Positions 35,001-42,920 are shown, counted from the first letter of the stretch. The stretch is 64,000 bases of DNA from CAYLLN01 sp040901775 (GCA_040901775.1 JBBDYF010000255.1:10368-74367); one strand, 5' to 3'. Numbers and translations: made by a program. Notes: generated by a model from the sequence alone, not told the origin.

Positions 35001-37377
35001 GTGCCAGCGCCCGCGCCGGATCGACCTCGGCCAGCGGCTCCATCGCGTACCAATACATCAGCGGCAGGTTGTGGTCGGCAGCGTCTTCGGGATGGCTGGT
35101 GAGGCGTTCGAGAATGGACCAGCGAGACTCCATGGGTGTATTCTGAAGCGCTGCTGCGAGACTCAATCGCACGAACGGTTGGGTATCGCCTGCAGCAACA
35201 GCTGCAAAATCGCTCGGCGAAGTGCTGCCGTCTTCCAACCCTAGTCGTGCAACCCATGCCATCGTCCAAGGACGGGAAACAAAGGTGCCCTGCGCGGCTT
35301 GGATCGGGGCGAGAAGTGTTGGTTCTATCCCAAAGGTGACATGCGCAGCCCAAATGGTCCGGCAGCGGTGCTCTGCCGCTAACGAATCCGTGGGATTCAT
35401 TGCAGAGGGGAATACATTCTGAAGGGTGACCGACATCTCGGACAGCGTCAGTTTCTTCTGGGCTGCTCGTTCTTGAAGAATTCGCTGTGCGTGGCGGACG
35501 TACCACTGATTCTCGTGCCGGAGCAATCCGACGAGTTCGGCATTCGACGCCTGCTGCAAATCCACGCGCACCGGCTTCGCGCCCTCATACACGATCCGGT
35601 AAATCCGCCCGTTGCTTCGGTCGTGCAGGCTCGCGTCGGGGCGGTGGCAGGCCTGCATGTCGTACCAGTCGATCACCCAGACTTGGCCGTCGGGGCCGTA
35701 GGTCATATACAGCATTTGCGACGCCTGGTCGCGCGTGAACAGGAAGTCGGGCGAGAAGCTGCCGGTGTAGCCCGATCCCTTGGGTGTGAGCACATCGACG
35801 TTCAGCCGGTTGCCGTGGATGTTGTTCATGAAGAGCTGGCCGTGGTATTTTTCGGGCCAGGCACCGCCGAGATAGATCATCGCCCCAGCATGGGCGTGGC
35901 CGCCGCCGAGCGAATCGGACTGGCGCTGGTTGTCGGTGTTCCACTGGTTGCCGGTGTAGTGGCGGTGCTCGGCGATCGTCTTGATGTCGTCGTAGGTGTG
36001 CGGGTTGAAATGCTGTCCCGCCTGCCGCTGATACCGCGCGCCGGGAATGATGTGATACAGGTGCGGGATGACACAGGCGGTGGCGAACGCCTGGCCATAT
36101 TCGTTGAAATCGACCCCCCACGGGTTGCTGGTCCCCTCGGCAAAGACCTCGAACTCGTGCCGCACCGGGTGATACCGCCAGATGCCCGCGTTGATGGCCG
36201 TGCGCTTGTCGTCCGCCGTGCCCGGCTTGCCCACGTTGCTGTGTGTAAAGACGCCGTGGCAGCCGTAGAGCCAGCCGTCGGGGCCCCAGATAAAGCTGTT
36301 GAGCATTTCGTGCGTGTCGTGCCAGCCGAAGCCATCGAGCAGCTTGATCGGCTCGCCGTCGGGCACGTCGTCGTAGTTCTTGTCCGGGATGAAATACAGA
36401 TACGGGGCGGCTCCGACCCAGACGCCGCCGAAGCCGACTTCCAAGCCGCTGACCAGGTTCAGTCCTTCGTAGAAGACGGTGCGCTTATCGAGCGTGCCGT
36501 TCAGGTCGGTGTCTTCAAAGATCAGGATGCGGTCGCGCCCTTTGTCCCCCTTGGCGCGGATCGGGTATTCGTAGGCCTCGGCGATCCAGATGCGGCCCCG
36601 ATCGTCGATCGCCATCGCGATCGGCTGCTTCACATCGGGCTCTTGGGCGGCAAGCTGCACCGAAAATCCCGGCGGCACCACCATCGCCTTGGCCGCCTCT
36701 TCACCGGAGAGGCCAGTATGCGGATAGAGAGCATTCACCGCGGGAGTCGGCAACTCGGCCGAAAGGGTTTTGAATTTCGGCCGGGCCGCGTGCAGACGGA
36801 AGTCGTCGAAATTGACGTGCCCCCAGCCGCCGGTGTGCCGATCGACGAGGCGGATGAAGATTCGTTTCCCCTGGTGCTTCGACAGATCGACGACGACGGG
36901 CCGCAGGTTTTCCTGGTCCTTGCCGACGGCGGAATAGACGACCTTATTGTCGTCCGCCGAAACCAGATCGACCCGCGTCTGCCGCGACGATCCGCCGCCG
37001 ATCAAAAAGCTGGCCCACGGCTGCGTGACCTCGAACGTGGGCGAAGTGAGCGTGCCGGTCGGCGGGTCGAGCAGCTTCTCGTAGCCGCCGATCCAGAACT
37101 GCCCGGTGTGGTCGGCCTTCTTATCCGCGCCGAACGGTCGGTTGGCGCTGATCTCCCCCTTGACCGGCTGCCCCTCCCACGCCTTTCCCTCGGCCTGCCA
37201 GCCGGCGAGCGTGCCGGTCTCGAAGTTAAGATTGAGCGGCTTGCCATCGGCCCCGACGGGAACAACGCCCGCGTCGCCCTGGGGCTCGTTGAGCGGGTTG
37301 CCGGCGGGCTGGTCCTGGGCGAGGGCCGCGATCGGGGCGAGTGTGAGCGTCAGACAGACGACGAGGGAACGCAGCAC
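32008..37377 (-). CDS. PVC-type dehydrogenase/CxxCH cytochrome with DUF1080 and FG-GAP domains
   Basis: 1789 residues from a GTG at 37377 that starts a signal peptide (LRSLVVCLTLTLAPIAALAQ); the frame is open 77 codons further up but not protein-like. Order: a jelly-roll-like region (50-210), the Pirellula/Verrucomicrobia 'membrane-bound dehydrogenase' propeller (about 220-640), HEAT-like repeats (650-1040), a cytochrome c segment with CQVCH near 1070, DUF1080 (about 1195-1380, FFDGKSLAGW), then FG-GAP/VCBS repeats with DxDGDG loops (1400-1775). It is periplasmic and probably oxidises a sugar or polysaccharide-derived compound. Short repeat-derived peptides are inserted near 1048, 1436, 1729 and at the very end, where a REP copy supplies the last codons and the stop. 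Confidence 0.88.
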   Translation of the reverse strand: MLRSLVVCLTLTLAPIAALAQDQPAGNPLNEPQGDAGVVPVGADGKPLNLNFETGTLAGWQAEGKAWEGQPVKGEISANRPFGADKKADHTGQFWIGGYEKLLDPPTGTLTSPTFEVTQPWASFLIGGGSSRQTRVDLVSADDNKVVYSAVGKDQENLRPVVVDLSKHQGKRIFIRLVDRHTGGWGHVNFDDFRLHAARPKFKTLSAELPTPAVNALYPHTGLSGEEAAKAMVVPPGFSVQLAAQEPDVKQPIAMAIDDRGRIWIAEAYEYPIRAKGDKGRDRILIFEDTDLNGTLDKRTVFYEGLNLVSGLEVGFGGVWVGAAPYLYFIPDKNYDDVPDGEPIKLLDGFGWHDTHEMLNSFIWGPDGWLYGCHGVFTHSNVGKPGTADDKRTAINAGIWRYHPVRHEFEVFAEGTSNPWGVDFNEYGQAFATACVIPHLYHIIPGARYQRQAGQHFNPHTYDDIKTIAEHRHYTGNQWNTDNQRQSDSLGGGHAHAGAMIYLGGAWPEKYHGQLFMNNIHGNRLNVDVLTPKGSGYTGSFSPDFLFTRDQASQMLYMTYGPDGQVWVIDWYDMQACHRPDASLHDRSNGRIYRIVYEGAKPVRVDLQQASNAELVGLLRHENQWYVRHAQRILQERAAQKKLTLSEMSVTLQNVFPSAMNPTDSLAAEHRCRTIWAAHVTFGIEPTLLAPIQAAQGTFVSRPWTMAWVARLGLEDGSTSPSDFAAVAAGDTQPFVRLSLAAALQNTPMESRWSILERLTSHPEDAADHNLPLMYWYAMEPLAEVDPARALALAMTAGENIPILKEYMIRRIGAGDPEKSLALLLDGLKNAKDDATRLTFLRGMNESLKGRKRATAPQAWQPVAAELAKTENLEVRYQSAVLSVNFGNAKAIESLAAMILDPKAAMNFRRGAIQTLAQAQSRAHLPALLKLLRSTELRPEALRGLASFDDAKIPAAILDVYADLSAAERRDALATLTSRPAFATALLDAVAGGKVPANHLTADLVTNLRNLGDEALNKRIEQVWGVVRSTPEDLKKQIEEYKRLVLTSAGETPAPRQPSLELGRAVYAKTCQVCHTLFGTGAKVGPDLTGSNRSNLDYLLSNIVDPSAVMAKEYQPLVVQLEDGRIVTGIRKEETADSLTLQTQNETIVVPKAEIMASKQSEKSMMPDNQLALFGPHEIRSLVAYLSAGGQTPMQATADNVSTFFDGKSLAGWVGDAKLWSVSEGEIVGKTDGLAKNEFLISELSLGDFRLELDVKLVGDEGNSGIQIRSQPIAGGEMRGYQADIGPGWWGKLYEEHGRALLEAKGGEQSVKKGEWNRYEIVAAGSRVRTWINGNLCVDRDDPEAALRGVIGLQLHSGGKTEVRYKNLKLTLLPSHVPALPYPVSKPPAEGASANVSFKKTTLDRAFRSEGVGMGDFNNDGLLDISAGSVWYENPGTPTRSVSEGSPALAPSPSPSAWTMHLIGEKPNSFDIKTYGDTFMNWAEDVDGDGRQDLVVVDFPGKQTWWFQNPGHASKEPWKRNVVVPQTNDESPLYVDTDGDGRRELVYGDAANRLSLARPQANPLLEWKGTPISAPGDVNVQKFYHGLGVGDINKDGKNDAIVPNGWWENVGRHSAAGQAVEQPWPFHAAPFGEAQAQMYVFDFDGDGDNDVVGSSAHKRGIWWYEQNGDEWKTHKIDDSIAQTHALILADINGDGLPDLVTGKRFYAHNGRDPGEDEPATIAWYELSRTAGETPTPRWTKHEFDADSGVGTQFEVHDMNADGLLDVIVANKRGVFYFEQTRGAGVPPAK
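32014..32036 (-). repeat. REP element, family B (copy 2), encodes the end of the PVC protein
   Basis: GTGG plus the hairpin GGCAGGCG-TCC-CGCCTGCC on the minus strand. Translated, it gives RGAGVPPAK and runs into the TAG stop. It is inverted relative to copy 1, with the transposase between them. Confidence 0.85.
32169..32191 (+). repeat. REP element, family B (copy 3), inside the PVC gene
   Basis: GTGG followed by GGTAGGCG-TCT-CGCCTGCC, one mismatch in the left arm. It is in frame on the minus strand as AGETPTPR, in a loop between FG-GAP repeats. Confidence 0.85.
33043..33069 (-). repeat. Family-A repeat inside the PVC gene
   Basis: TCCCTCGCTGACGCTTCGGG followed by ttggtgt, read in frame on the minus strand as TPTRSVSEG. 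Next to it (33011-33039) a 'ggctaggg' simple repeat encodes ALAPSPSPSA. Both lie in the linker at the start of the FG-GAP region. Confidence 0.85.
34212..34234 (+). repeat. REP element, family B (copy 4), inside the PVC gene
   Basis: GTGG plus GGCAGGCG-TCT-CGCCTGCC, in frame on the minus strand as AGETPAPR, just before the cytochrome segment (about 15 residues ahead of CQVCH). Confidence 0.85.
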
Positions 37378-37415
37378 GGGCGAGCTCCGATTTTCAATCA
37401 GGTGAGCCGTAGGAG

Positions 37416-37432
37416 CGCGACCACTGGTCGCG
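37416..37432. repeat. Short palindrome upstream of the PVC gene
   Basis: CGCGACCA-C-TGGTCGCG, a 17-bp hairpin element about 40 bp upstream of the PVC start. It may be another REP-like family or a regulatory site. Confidence 0.5.
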
Positions 37433-37515
37433 GCTATGCAAGGGCGAAGTAGCCCCCATTGTGAGCAGCGGAGGGCGGATGTCAATTCGACGGAGGATCG
37501 GGCTATAGTTGGGTC

Positions 37516-37677
37516 ATGAGCCAAGCTACCGTCGAAACGATCGAACTCCGGACCAACCACTCCGGACAATTGCGCGCATTCATTGCCGGAACGCGCGTGC
37601 GGGTGCAAGACATCTACGGTCTAGCGGAGCTGCAAGGCCGCGGTATCGACGTTACGACGCTGCGAAGCGCCAGCTAA
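37516..37677 (+). pseudogene. Truncated DUF433 antitoxin-like gene
   Basis: A 53-codon frame starting MSQATVETIELRTNHSGQ and continuing LRAFIAGTRVRVQDIYGLAE. The IAGTRVRVxDIY motif is the core of the DUF433 family, small DNA-binding proteins usually paired with a DUF5615 PIN-like toxin and about 75-110 residues long. The frame diverges after LQGR and stops 50 bp later, within the 3' end of the opposing bshB1-like gene; the second helix pair (PEEIVxxxPHLTLxxVYAAL) is absent. TATAGT lies about 8 bp before the ATG, a possible -10 box. No toxin gene is near. Confidence 0.6.
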
Positions 37678-38363
37678 ACGAGCGCTTGCATGCTGACCAT
37701 CCCCAGCGGCTCGCGGCAGTGAAACGGTTCGCCATAGCGCACGCCGATCGCCTTGCCCCAATAGGCCGCTTCGTCGCGCAGGGCGTCGAGAAACGTCGGC
37801 GGGTCGGATGCCCGCCCTTCGACGAACTGGCTCTGATAGCAGGCGATGGCGGCCAGCTTGCGATCCCAGTAGGGGCTGATGTCGAGCACAAACGCCGGCT
37901 GGGCCGCATGCTTCAAGTGGACGCAGTAGTAGTTGTAAATCCGCCGCGGATGCCACGGCTCGCCCGGCATGTCGGTCTTGGAAAGCTTGGCCCAAAAGCG
38001 GGCCGCCTCGACCAGCGTTGTCGCGGCGACGTGGTCGGGATGGGCATCGACCCAGTACGGCGCAAAGAGCCACTTCGGCCGCGTCTGGCGAACGACCACC
38101 GCCAGCGCGCGGCGGGCTGCGAGCGTCGCCTCCAGACTGCGGTTGGGCAGCCCCAGGTTCTGCCGCCAATCGAGCCCCAGGATCTCGCTCGCCGCGGCCG
38201 TTTCCGCCGCCCGCCTTTCCGGGGTTCCGTGCGGCGTCGGCTCGCCGCTGGTCAGGTCGAGCACGCCCACTTTGGCCCCTTCGGCCTTGAACTTGAGAAT
38301 GGCCCCGGCCATGCCGAGCTCGGCGTCGTCTGGGTGCGGGGCGATCACGAGGATGTCGAGCAT
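37674..38363 (-). CDS. PIG-L family deacetylase, BshB1-like
   Basis: 229 residues. The zinc motif APHPDDAELG is at 8-17 and the second metal ligand group in DAHPDHVAA near 118. FVEGR near 185 and the length match BshB1, the N-acetylglucosaminyl-malate deacetylase of bacillithiol synthesis; other LmbE-like deacetylases cannot be excluded. A perfect Shine-Dalgarno, GGAGGTGAAAC, precedes the ATG. No bshA or bshC is in the window, though a GT4 gene at 56-57 kb is a distant relative of bshA. Confidence 0.85.
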   Translation of the reverse strand: MLDILVIAPHPDDAELGMAGAILKFKAEGAKVGVLDLTSGEPTPHGTPERRAAETAAASEILGLDWRQNLGLPNRSLEATLAARRALAVVVRQTRPKWLFAPYWVDAHPDHVAATTLVEAARFWAKLSKTDMPGEPWHPRRIYNYYCVHLKHAAQPAFVLDISPYWDRKLAAIACYQSQFVEGRASDPPTFLDALRDEAAYWGKAIGVRYGEPFHCREPLGMVSMQALV

Positions 38364-38551
38364 GTTTCACCTCCAGCGATTTCGGGACGCTGCCGCCAAT
38401 CGCTTACTTCGTTTGCCAACAAGCCAAAGCCGAGCGGAAAGCACTGCGTCAAGAGCTGCAATTGGCCGGCGGCGAGTCGTTCTGATTCACGAATCATCGC
38501 CTCCATTTCTTGGTCGAGCGAGGGCCGCTCGTTGCCATACAGCCGACGCAA
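38345..38551 (-). CDS. Small hypothetical protein overlapping bshB1-like start
   Basis: 68 residues if started at the TTG at 38551. The sequence RRLYGNERPSLDQEMEAMIR, then ESERLAAGQLQLLTQCFPLG, looks like real helical protein and its stop lies 19 bp inside the next gene, a sign of coupling. The open frame continues upstream as INATRQHKIAYSRQDL with no ATG, GTG or TTG in a good place. An ATC stands where an ATG would be expected, so the gene may have lost its start. It is unrecognised otherwise. Confidence 0.45.
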   Translation of the reverse strand: MRRLYGNERPSLDQEMEAMIRESERLAAGQLQLLTQCFPLGFGLLANEVSDWRQRPEIAGGETCSTSS

Positions 38552-38994
38552 ATCCTGTCGTGAGTAAGCAATCTTGTGTTGCCGAGTCGCATTGATTCAA
38601 GAAGCTTCACTATCGCCCCCGTTCGCGACGCCGGCCCGGATTGTAACGCGCCGCCGGGGGTGGCAAATGTGTGCTGCCACTGCGTCCAAGGAGCCGGTCA
38701 TCGTCGCCGCGGACAAGACGATCTCGTAACTTCCCAGCGCGATCGGTGCCATCTTCCACCTCGTGCCGAACTGGCGGGCGGATCGGGCGGAGAGGTGGCG
38801 AACTGATTGGAAATCTCTCGTCCTGGTTGCCGCGCGGCCAGGGGATTGCCGGGCAATTTTGTCGCAAACGATTGCCGCCGCACGGTTTGCAGTGCGAGGG
38901 GTGCGGCACTGGGGTGCGGCGCGGCATTTGCACCGGTAGGTGCAATGGAGCCACATGGTGGCTCATCCACCCGGGCTTTTTGAGGAAAAATACA
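38552..38994. other. Intergenic region with a hairpin ahead of the lipoprotein gene
   Basis: No convincing gene. GAGCCAC-ATG-GTGGCTC (38948-38964) is a perfect 7-bp stem 30 bp before the lipoprotein ATG. Together with the flanking GTGCGGCACTGGGGTGCGGC it could form a leader structure. Confidence 0.45.
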
Positions 38995-39336
38995 ATGAAC
39001 CGCCTTCTCACTTCGACGCTCCTGTTGACTCTTTTCGCCGCCGTGGGCTGCGAGCCGACAGTTCAGGACGAGCAAGCGGACCAGATCCGCAATGAATCGC
39101 AGATCGAGGCCGACGCCGTCCGCGAATCGGCTGACATGAAGGCCGAAAATGTCCGCGAAGGGGCGGATAATGCCGAAGGGACGGCCGACGCCATCGAACA
39201 GCGGGCCGAGGACAAGGCCGACTTGATCGAACAACGGGGCGAGAACAAAGCGGACGCGGTTGAGGATCCGAACTCGCCGAATACGCTGCCGCCGACCACG
39301 CTGCCGCCGACCACGGTGCCGCCGACGACCCCCTAA
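38995..39336 (+). CDS. Small acidic lipoprotein with helical repeats
   Basis: 113 residues. The signal MNRLLTSTLLLTLFAAVGC ends in a lipobox, Cys19. The mature part is a charged helix of about 70 residues with 11-residue-like repeats (AVRESADMKAENVREGADN, TADAIEQRAEDKADLIEQR), then a TLPPTTLPPTTVPPTTP tail that may cross the peptidoglycan. TGAGGAAA lies ahead of the ATG. It is similar in style to small envelope-stabilising lipoproteins, but no family is recognised. Confidence 0.75.
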   Translation: MNRLLTSTLLLTLFAAVGCEPTVQDEQADQIRNESQIEADAVRESADMKAENVREGADNAEGTADAIEQRAEDKADLIEQRGENKADAVEDPNSPNTLPPTTLPPTTVPPTTP

Positions 39337-39458
39337 CCCTAGGGCAACGCACAATATCGATCCAACTGGCGGTCCAGCCGCCATCGCCCTGGGCAACTGC
39401 CTGGGGCTTTTTTTGATGCTCCCGCCAGCGTCTCTCAAAACACCGTGGATTTGCCAGC

Positions 39459-40184
39459 ATGAATATTCTGGTCGTTGATATTGGCGGGACCAACGTCAAG
39501 CTTTGGAAAACAGGCGAGGCGGACAAAGAGAAGTTTTCCTCGGGCAAGGAACTGACGCCGACGCGGCTGGTCGAGGAGATAAAAAAAACCGTGGGCGACT
39601 GGACGTTCGAGCGAGTTTCGATTGGCTACCCCGGCGACGTTCGCCACGGCCGCCCGACGGCCGATCCGTATAACCTGGGGTCGGGATGGGTCGATTTCGA
39701 CTTCGCCCAGGCACTCGGCTGCCCGGTGCGGATCATGAACGACGCCTGCATGCAGGCCCTGGGAAGCTATGAAGGGGGCCGAATGCTCTACATCGGTTTG
39801 GGAACCGGCATGGGCGTCACGTACATCACGGATGGCAAGATCGTCCCCTTGGCGCTGGGGCACATGAAGTTTTACCACGGCGAATCTTTTGACCATTTTC
39901 TCAGTCGCAAGGGACTGGAACTGCACGGCGAGAAACGGTGGCGAAGGGCCGTGGAAGACGCAGTGGCAATCCTCAAGCCGGCGTTTCTGGCCGACTATGT
40001 AGTGCTGGGAGGGGGCAACGCGAAGAAGATCGAGGAATTGCCGGAAGGATGCCGTCGCGGAGGCAACCACAACGCCTATTTTGGCGGGCTGCGGATGTGG
40101 GAAGACGTGAAACCGGCCGACGCGCAGCCGGCCGACACGCAGCCGCTCTCGGTCTTTCCCGAACCGCTGCAGAAGGCCGAGTAA
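39459..40184 (+). CDS. ROK-type sugar kinase-like protein
   Basis: 241 residues. ILVVDIGGTNVKLW (3-16) is the phosphate-binding loop of the actin-like ATPase fold. VSIGYPGDV and LGCPVRIMNDACMQALG follow, with the catalytic Asp in MNDAC, then LYIGLGTGMGVTYI and VVLGGGNAKKI near 190. It is close to the polyphosphate/ATP glucokinase group within ROK. It lacks the usual CxCGxxGC zinc motif, so glucokinase activity is likely but not certain. It is a monocistronic unit. Confidence 0.82.
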   Translation: MNILVVDIGGTNVKLWKTGEADKEKFSSGKELTPTRLVEEIKKTVGDWTFERVSIGYPGDVRHGRPTADPYNLGSGWVDFDFAQALGCPVRIMNDACMQALGSYEGGRMLYIGLGTGMGVTYITDGKIVPLALGHMKFYHGESFDHFLSRKGLELHGEKRWRRAVEDAVAILKPAFLADYVVLGGGNAKKIEELPEGCRRGGNHNAYFGGLRMWEDVKPADAQPADTQPLSVFPEPLQKAE

Positions 40185-40210
40185 CCTGCGTGTCATCGTT
40201 TGGCCGCGCT

Positions 40211-41032
40211 TCACTTCGCGGCGCGGCCGGCAATCCGAAAATGTCTGCTTGCCGCGGCGGCCGAGCCTTTCGCCAACAACGCCTCGGCCAGGTTGAAGTG
40301 TGCATCGGCATAGCCGGGCACCAAGGCGAGCGCGCGGCGCAGGGCCCGCTCGGCTTCGTCGGGCCGGCCCAAATCGAGCAGCATGGCCCCCAGGTTGTTC
40401 CACGCCTGTTCGTCGAGCGGGTCGCGCCGCAGGCATTGCTCGAGCGCCGCGGCCGCCTCCGCCACCCGCTCCAACGCGTACAAAGTCCCCGCATAGTTGA
40501 ACCACAGGTTGGCGTCGCCGGACGCCCGGTCGAGCAACTCCCGGTACAGACCGGCTGCCTCGGCCCACTCGCCGGCGGCATCGCACTGCTGGGCCCGCTG
40601 GGCAAGATCGTCGCGCTGGGATGGTAGCGGCAGCGACAGCGGCGAGCCCGCTTCGTCAAACTCGATCAGCAGTTGGCCGTGCGCTTCGGCCAGCCGGCCG
40701 GTCGGAGTGCGAACGAGAGGCCGGGTACCCAGGCTGAGCGGCGCCAGCATCCGCAGCAAGTCGGACCCTGGCGGCAGCCAGGCACGAAATTGACGCAGGC
40801 TCAGGCTCATCCGCCCGGCGCTGGTTCCCGCGGCCAGCAGCCGGCCGAGCCGCCGCAGGCCGACGAGCTGCTCGTAATCGAAATAGGCGATTCGCCCCCG
40901 CCGCACGGCCGGACGAATCCAGCCCTGTCGAATCCAACGCTGCATCCGCCGCGGCGAGAACCCTGCCAGCTTGGCGGCTTCGGCTGCCGAGTAGCGTCGG
41001 ACGGGCCGAGATGGTTGAGTGGCTCTGGCCAT
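40211..41032 (-). CDS. MerR-type regulator with C-terminal TPR domain
   Basis: 273 residues. Residues 10-75 (RRYSAAEAAKLAGFSPRRMQ, then IAYFDYEQLVGLRRL) form a MerR-like winged helix. Residues 155-270 hold three or four tetratricopeptide units (YAGTLYALERVAEAAAALEQ, NNLGAMLLDLGRPDEAERAL). No cysteine effector site is present, so it probably binds a protein instead of a metal. It starts 12 bp after the Ku stop on the same strand and is almost surely co-transcribed with Ku. Confidence 0.85.
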   Translation of the reverse strand: MARATQPSRPVRRYSAAEAAKLAGFSPRRMQRWIRQGWIRPAVRRGRIAYFDYEQLVGLRRLGRLLAAGTSAGRMSLSLRQFRAWLPPGSDLLRMLAPLSLGTRPLVRTPTGRLAEAHGQLLIEFDEAGSPLSLPLPSQRDDLAQRAQQCDAAGEWAEAAGLYRELLDRASGDANLWFNYAGTLYALERVAEAAAALEQCLRRDPLDEQAWNNLGAMLLDLGRPDEAERALRRALALVPGYADAHFNLAEALLAKGSAAAASRHFRIAGRAAK

Positions 41033-41044
41033 CGTTCGCTGAGC

Positions 41045-41932
41045 TTATCCGCTTTTGCGTTTGGCACGGGCCGCCGTTTTGGCGGGGCGGGCGCCGGGGG
41101 CCATTTTTCGCCGCGAGGCTTTCTTGCCTTTGACCGAAGACGGGCCTCCCTTCTGGGCACTTGCCACGCTCTTTCGCAGAGCCTCCATCAGGTTGATGAC
41201 CTGAGGGGCTTCGACTTGCGGCGGCGTCACCAGGTCTTTTCCGGCGACCTTCGCTTCGATCAGGCTGGTGAGCTTCTCGACGTATTCGTCCTTGTATGAT
41301 TCGAGCGAAAACTTTTTGCGAGACAGCGCCTTCAGCAGGCTTTTGGTTAGCTCGACTTCTTGCTTCGCCAAATCGGGCGATTCCAGCTCGTCGATTACGT
41401 CGTTCACATTTCGCAATTGGGCAGCATATTTGAGCACGCCGATCGACAGCAACGACTCGACGGGACGCACCAGCACCAGTTCCTCTCGACCGAAGAGCAC
41501 GACCCGCGCAATCGCCTGTTTGTGGTCTTCCACCAGGCAATGCTGCACCAAGGCGTATGCCTTCTGCCCGACGTCGCCATCTGGAACCAGGTAATAGGCC
41601 CGCTCGGTGAAGTACAACGGATCGATCGTCCCGGCGGGGATAATCGCATCGACATTGATCGCCCGGTCGGCATCGGTTCGCAATTTGTCGATCTCATCCG
41701 GCTCGATCACGACATATTGTCCCTTGGTATATTCGTAGCCGGAGACGATTTCGTCCTTCGTCACCTCGCCGTGAATGGGACAAGTCTTTTGATATTTGAT
41801 CCGGCTGTGGCACTCTTCGTGCAACTGGTTGAGCGCCATGTGACCAGCGGAGGTGTTGGCCGAATAGCCTTTCACGGGAATCGAAACGAGGCTTAACTTG
41901 AAGTAGCCCTTCCAACTAGGTCGCGGCGTCAC
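41045..41932 (-). CDS. ku: Ku protein, non-homologous end joining
   Basis: 295 residues with a GTG start preceded by GAGGAGAA. The Ku core covers residues 8-245: SWKGYFKLSLVSIPVKGYSA, then CPIHGEVTKDEIVSGYEY, and LVRPVESLLSIGVLKY. It binds broken DNA ends as a ring-shaped homodimer and recruits LigD. A lysine-rich C-terminal tail (about 255-295) is the usual DNA-binding extension. No ligD is in the window. Confidence 0.93.
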   Translation of the reverse strand: MTPRPSWKGYFKLSLVSIPVKGYSANTSAGHMALNQLHEECHSRIKYQKTCPIHGEVTKDEIVSGYEYTKGQYVVIEPDEIDKLRTDADRAINVDAIIPAGTIDPLYFTERAYYLVPDGDVGQKAYALVQHCLVEDHKQAIARVVLFGREELVLVRPVESLLSIGVLKYAAQLRNVNDVIDELESPDLAKQEVELTKSLLKALSRKKFSLESYKDEYVEKLTSLIEAKVAGKDLVTPPQVEAPQVINLMEALRKSVASAQKGGPSSVKGKKASRRKMAPGARPAKTAARAKRKSG

Positions 41933-42208
41933 GGTCGTTCTCCTCGCTGCTGCGTGGCAATCTGCTAGCCGTGGGTGCTAGCAGCGTGCCAAAGCGCGTG
42001 GGAAGGCGGGCCGTGGGACCGGAAGCACGGCGAACTGCCTTCGCGTCAATTTGTCCGAGCCGGTGAAAATGGACAGTTCGCCTAGAAAAATGCTGGGCAC
42101 TGGCTCCGCACACGGATAAACTTAGGCTTGGCGGAACGTTCGTATTCGCCGAGTTCTAGGTGCCCTGTTCTGAACGCGACCAAGTCCGACCTGCCGAGGA
42201 GGCGCACG

Positions 42209-42856
42209 ATGGAGTCCTCAGCCCAATTGCAGCCGCTGCCGGTTCCCGTGGCAGGCGAGGTGCGCATTCTGGACGATGACGAGCAGGTACTGCGCTGCTT
42301 GTCGCTGATGGTGCGTTCGTTCAATCTGGGCGTCCGCAGTTATCAAGACGCGGAAGAATTTCTGGCCGACGAATCCGAGACGACGCCTTCGTGCTTGGTG
42401 GTGGACTGGCAATTGAACGGGATGGACGGGCTCGACGTGGTGGCCCGCTGCCAGGATCAATGGCCGCAGGTTCCGGTGATTTTGATTTCCGGGCAAGCGA
42501 CCATTTCGCTGGCCGTTTCGGCGATGCGGCAGGGGGTGGTCGGCGTGCTCGAAAAACCGGTGCGGCCGGCCGAGCTGAAAAAAGAGATCGCCACCGCGAT
42601 CGAGTTGGGCCGCCAGCGAACCGAAGCAGGCCAGCGCTGCGCGGATGCCCAGGCCAAGCTGGAGCGGTTGAACGACTGGGAACTGACGATTCTCAAGCTG
42701 CTGGTCGAAGGGACGCCGAACAAGAACATCGCCACGCAAATGAACCTGGCGATGCGGACGATCGAAAAGTATCGCCGCTCTCTGTTCGACAAGCTGGGGG
42801 TGGAATCGGCGGCGGAAGCGTCCCGCGTCTGGACGCTGGCCAACCTTCAGGAATAG
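42209..42856 (+). CDS. LuxR/FixJ-type response regulator
   Basis: 215 residues from the ATG with AGGAGG 7 bp upstream. The receiver domain (17-135) has VRILDDDEQVL with acidic residues at 22-24, the phosphoacceptor Asp66 in CLVVDWQLNG, ISGQA for the switch Ser, and the conserved Lys in EKPVRP. The HTH domain (155-212) is LuxR-type: TILKLLVEGTPNKNIATQMN, then MRTIEKYRRSLFDKLGV. A FixJ-like architecture. No histidine kinase is adjacent, so it is an orphan. Confidence 0.9.
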   Translation: MESSAQLQPLPVPVAGEVRILDDDEQVLRCLSLMVRSFNLGVRSYQDAEEFLADESETTPSCLVVDWQLNGMDGLDVVARCQDQWPQVPVILISGQATISLAVSAMRQGVVGVLEKPVRPAELKKEIATAIELGRQRTEAGQRCADAQAKLERLNDWELTILKLLVEGTPNKNIATQMNLAMRTIEKYRRSLFDKLGVESAAEASRVWTLANLQE

Positions 42857-42871
42857 CCAACCCGCCAAACT

Positions 42872-42920
42872 AAAAAAAATTGCGGGGAAGGCTGGCCATC
42901 CGTGCCTTGCCTTCCCGCGC
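42872..42920 (-). terminator. Intrinsic terminator on the minus strand
   Basis: GCGCGGGAAGGC pairs with GCCTTCCCCGC (one bulge), followed on the minus strand by a run of eight T (42879-42872). This is the textbook form for transcription from right to left. No minus-strand protein gene precedes it. It could still stop the response regulator transcript in the other direction. Confidence 0.65.

Noticed and set aside
35473..37452. 659-codon plus-strand frame opposite the PVC gene
   Set aside because: It is an antisense shadow; the minus-strand frame has recognisable domains throughout.
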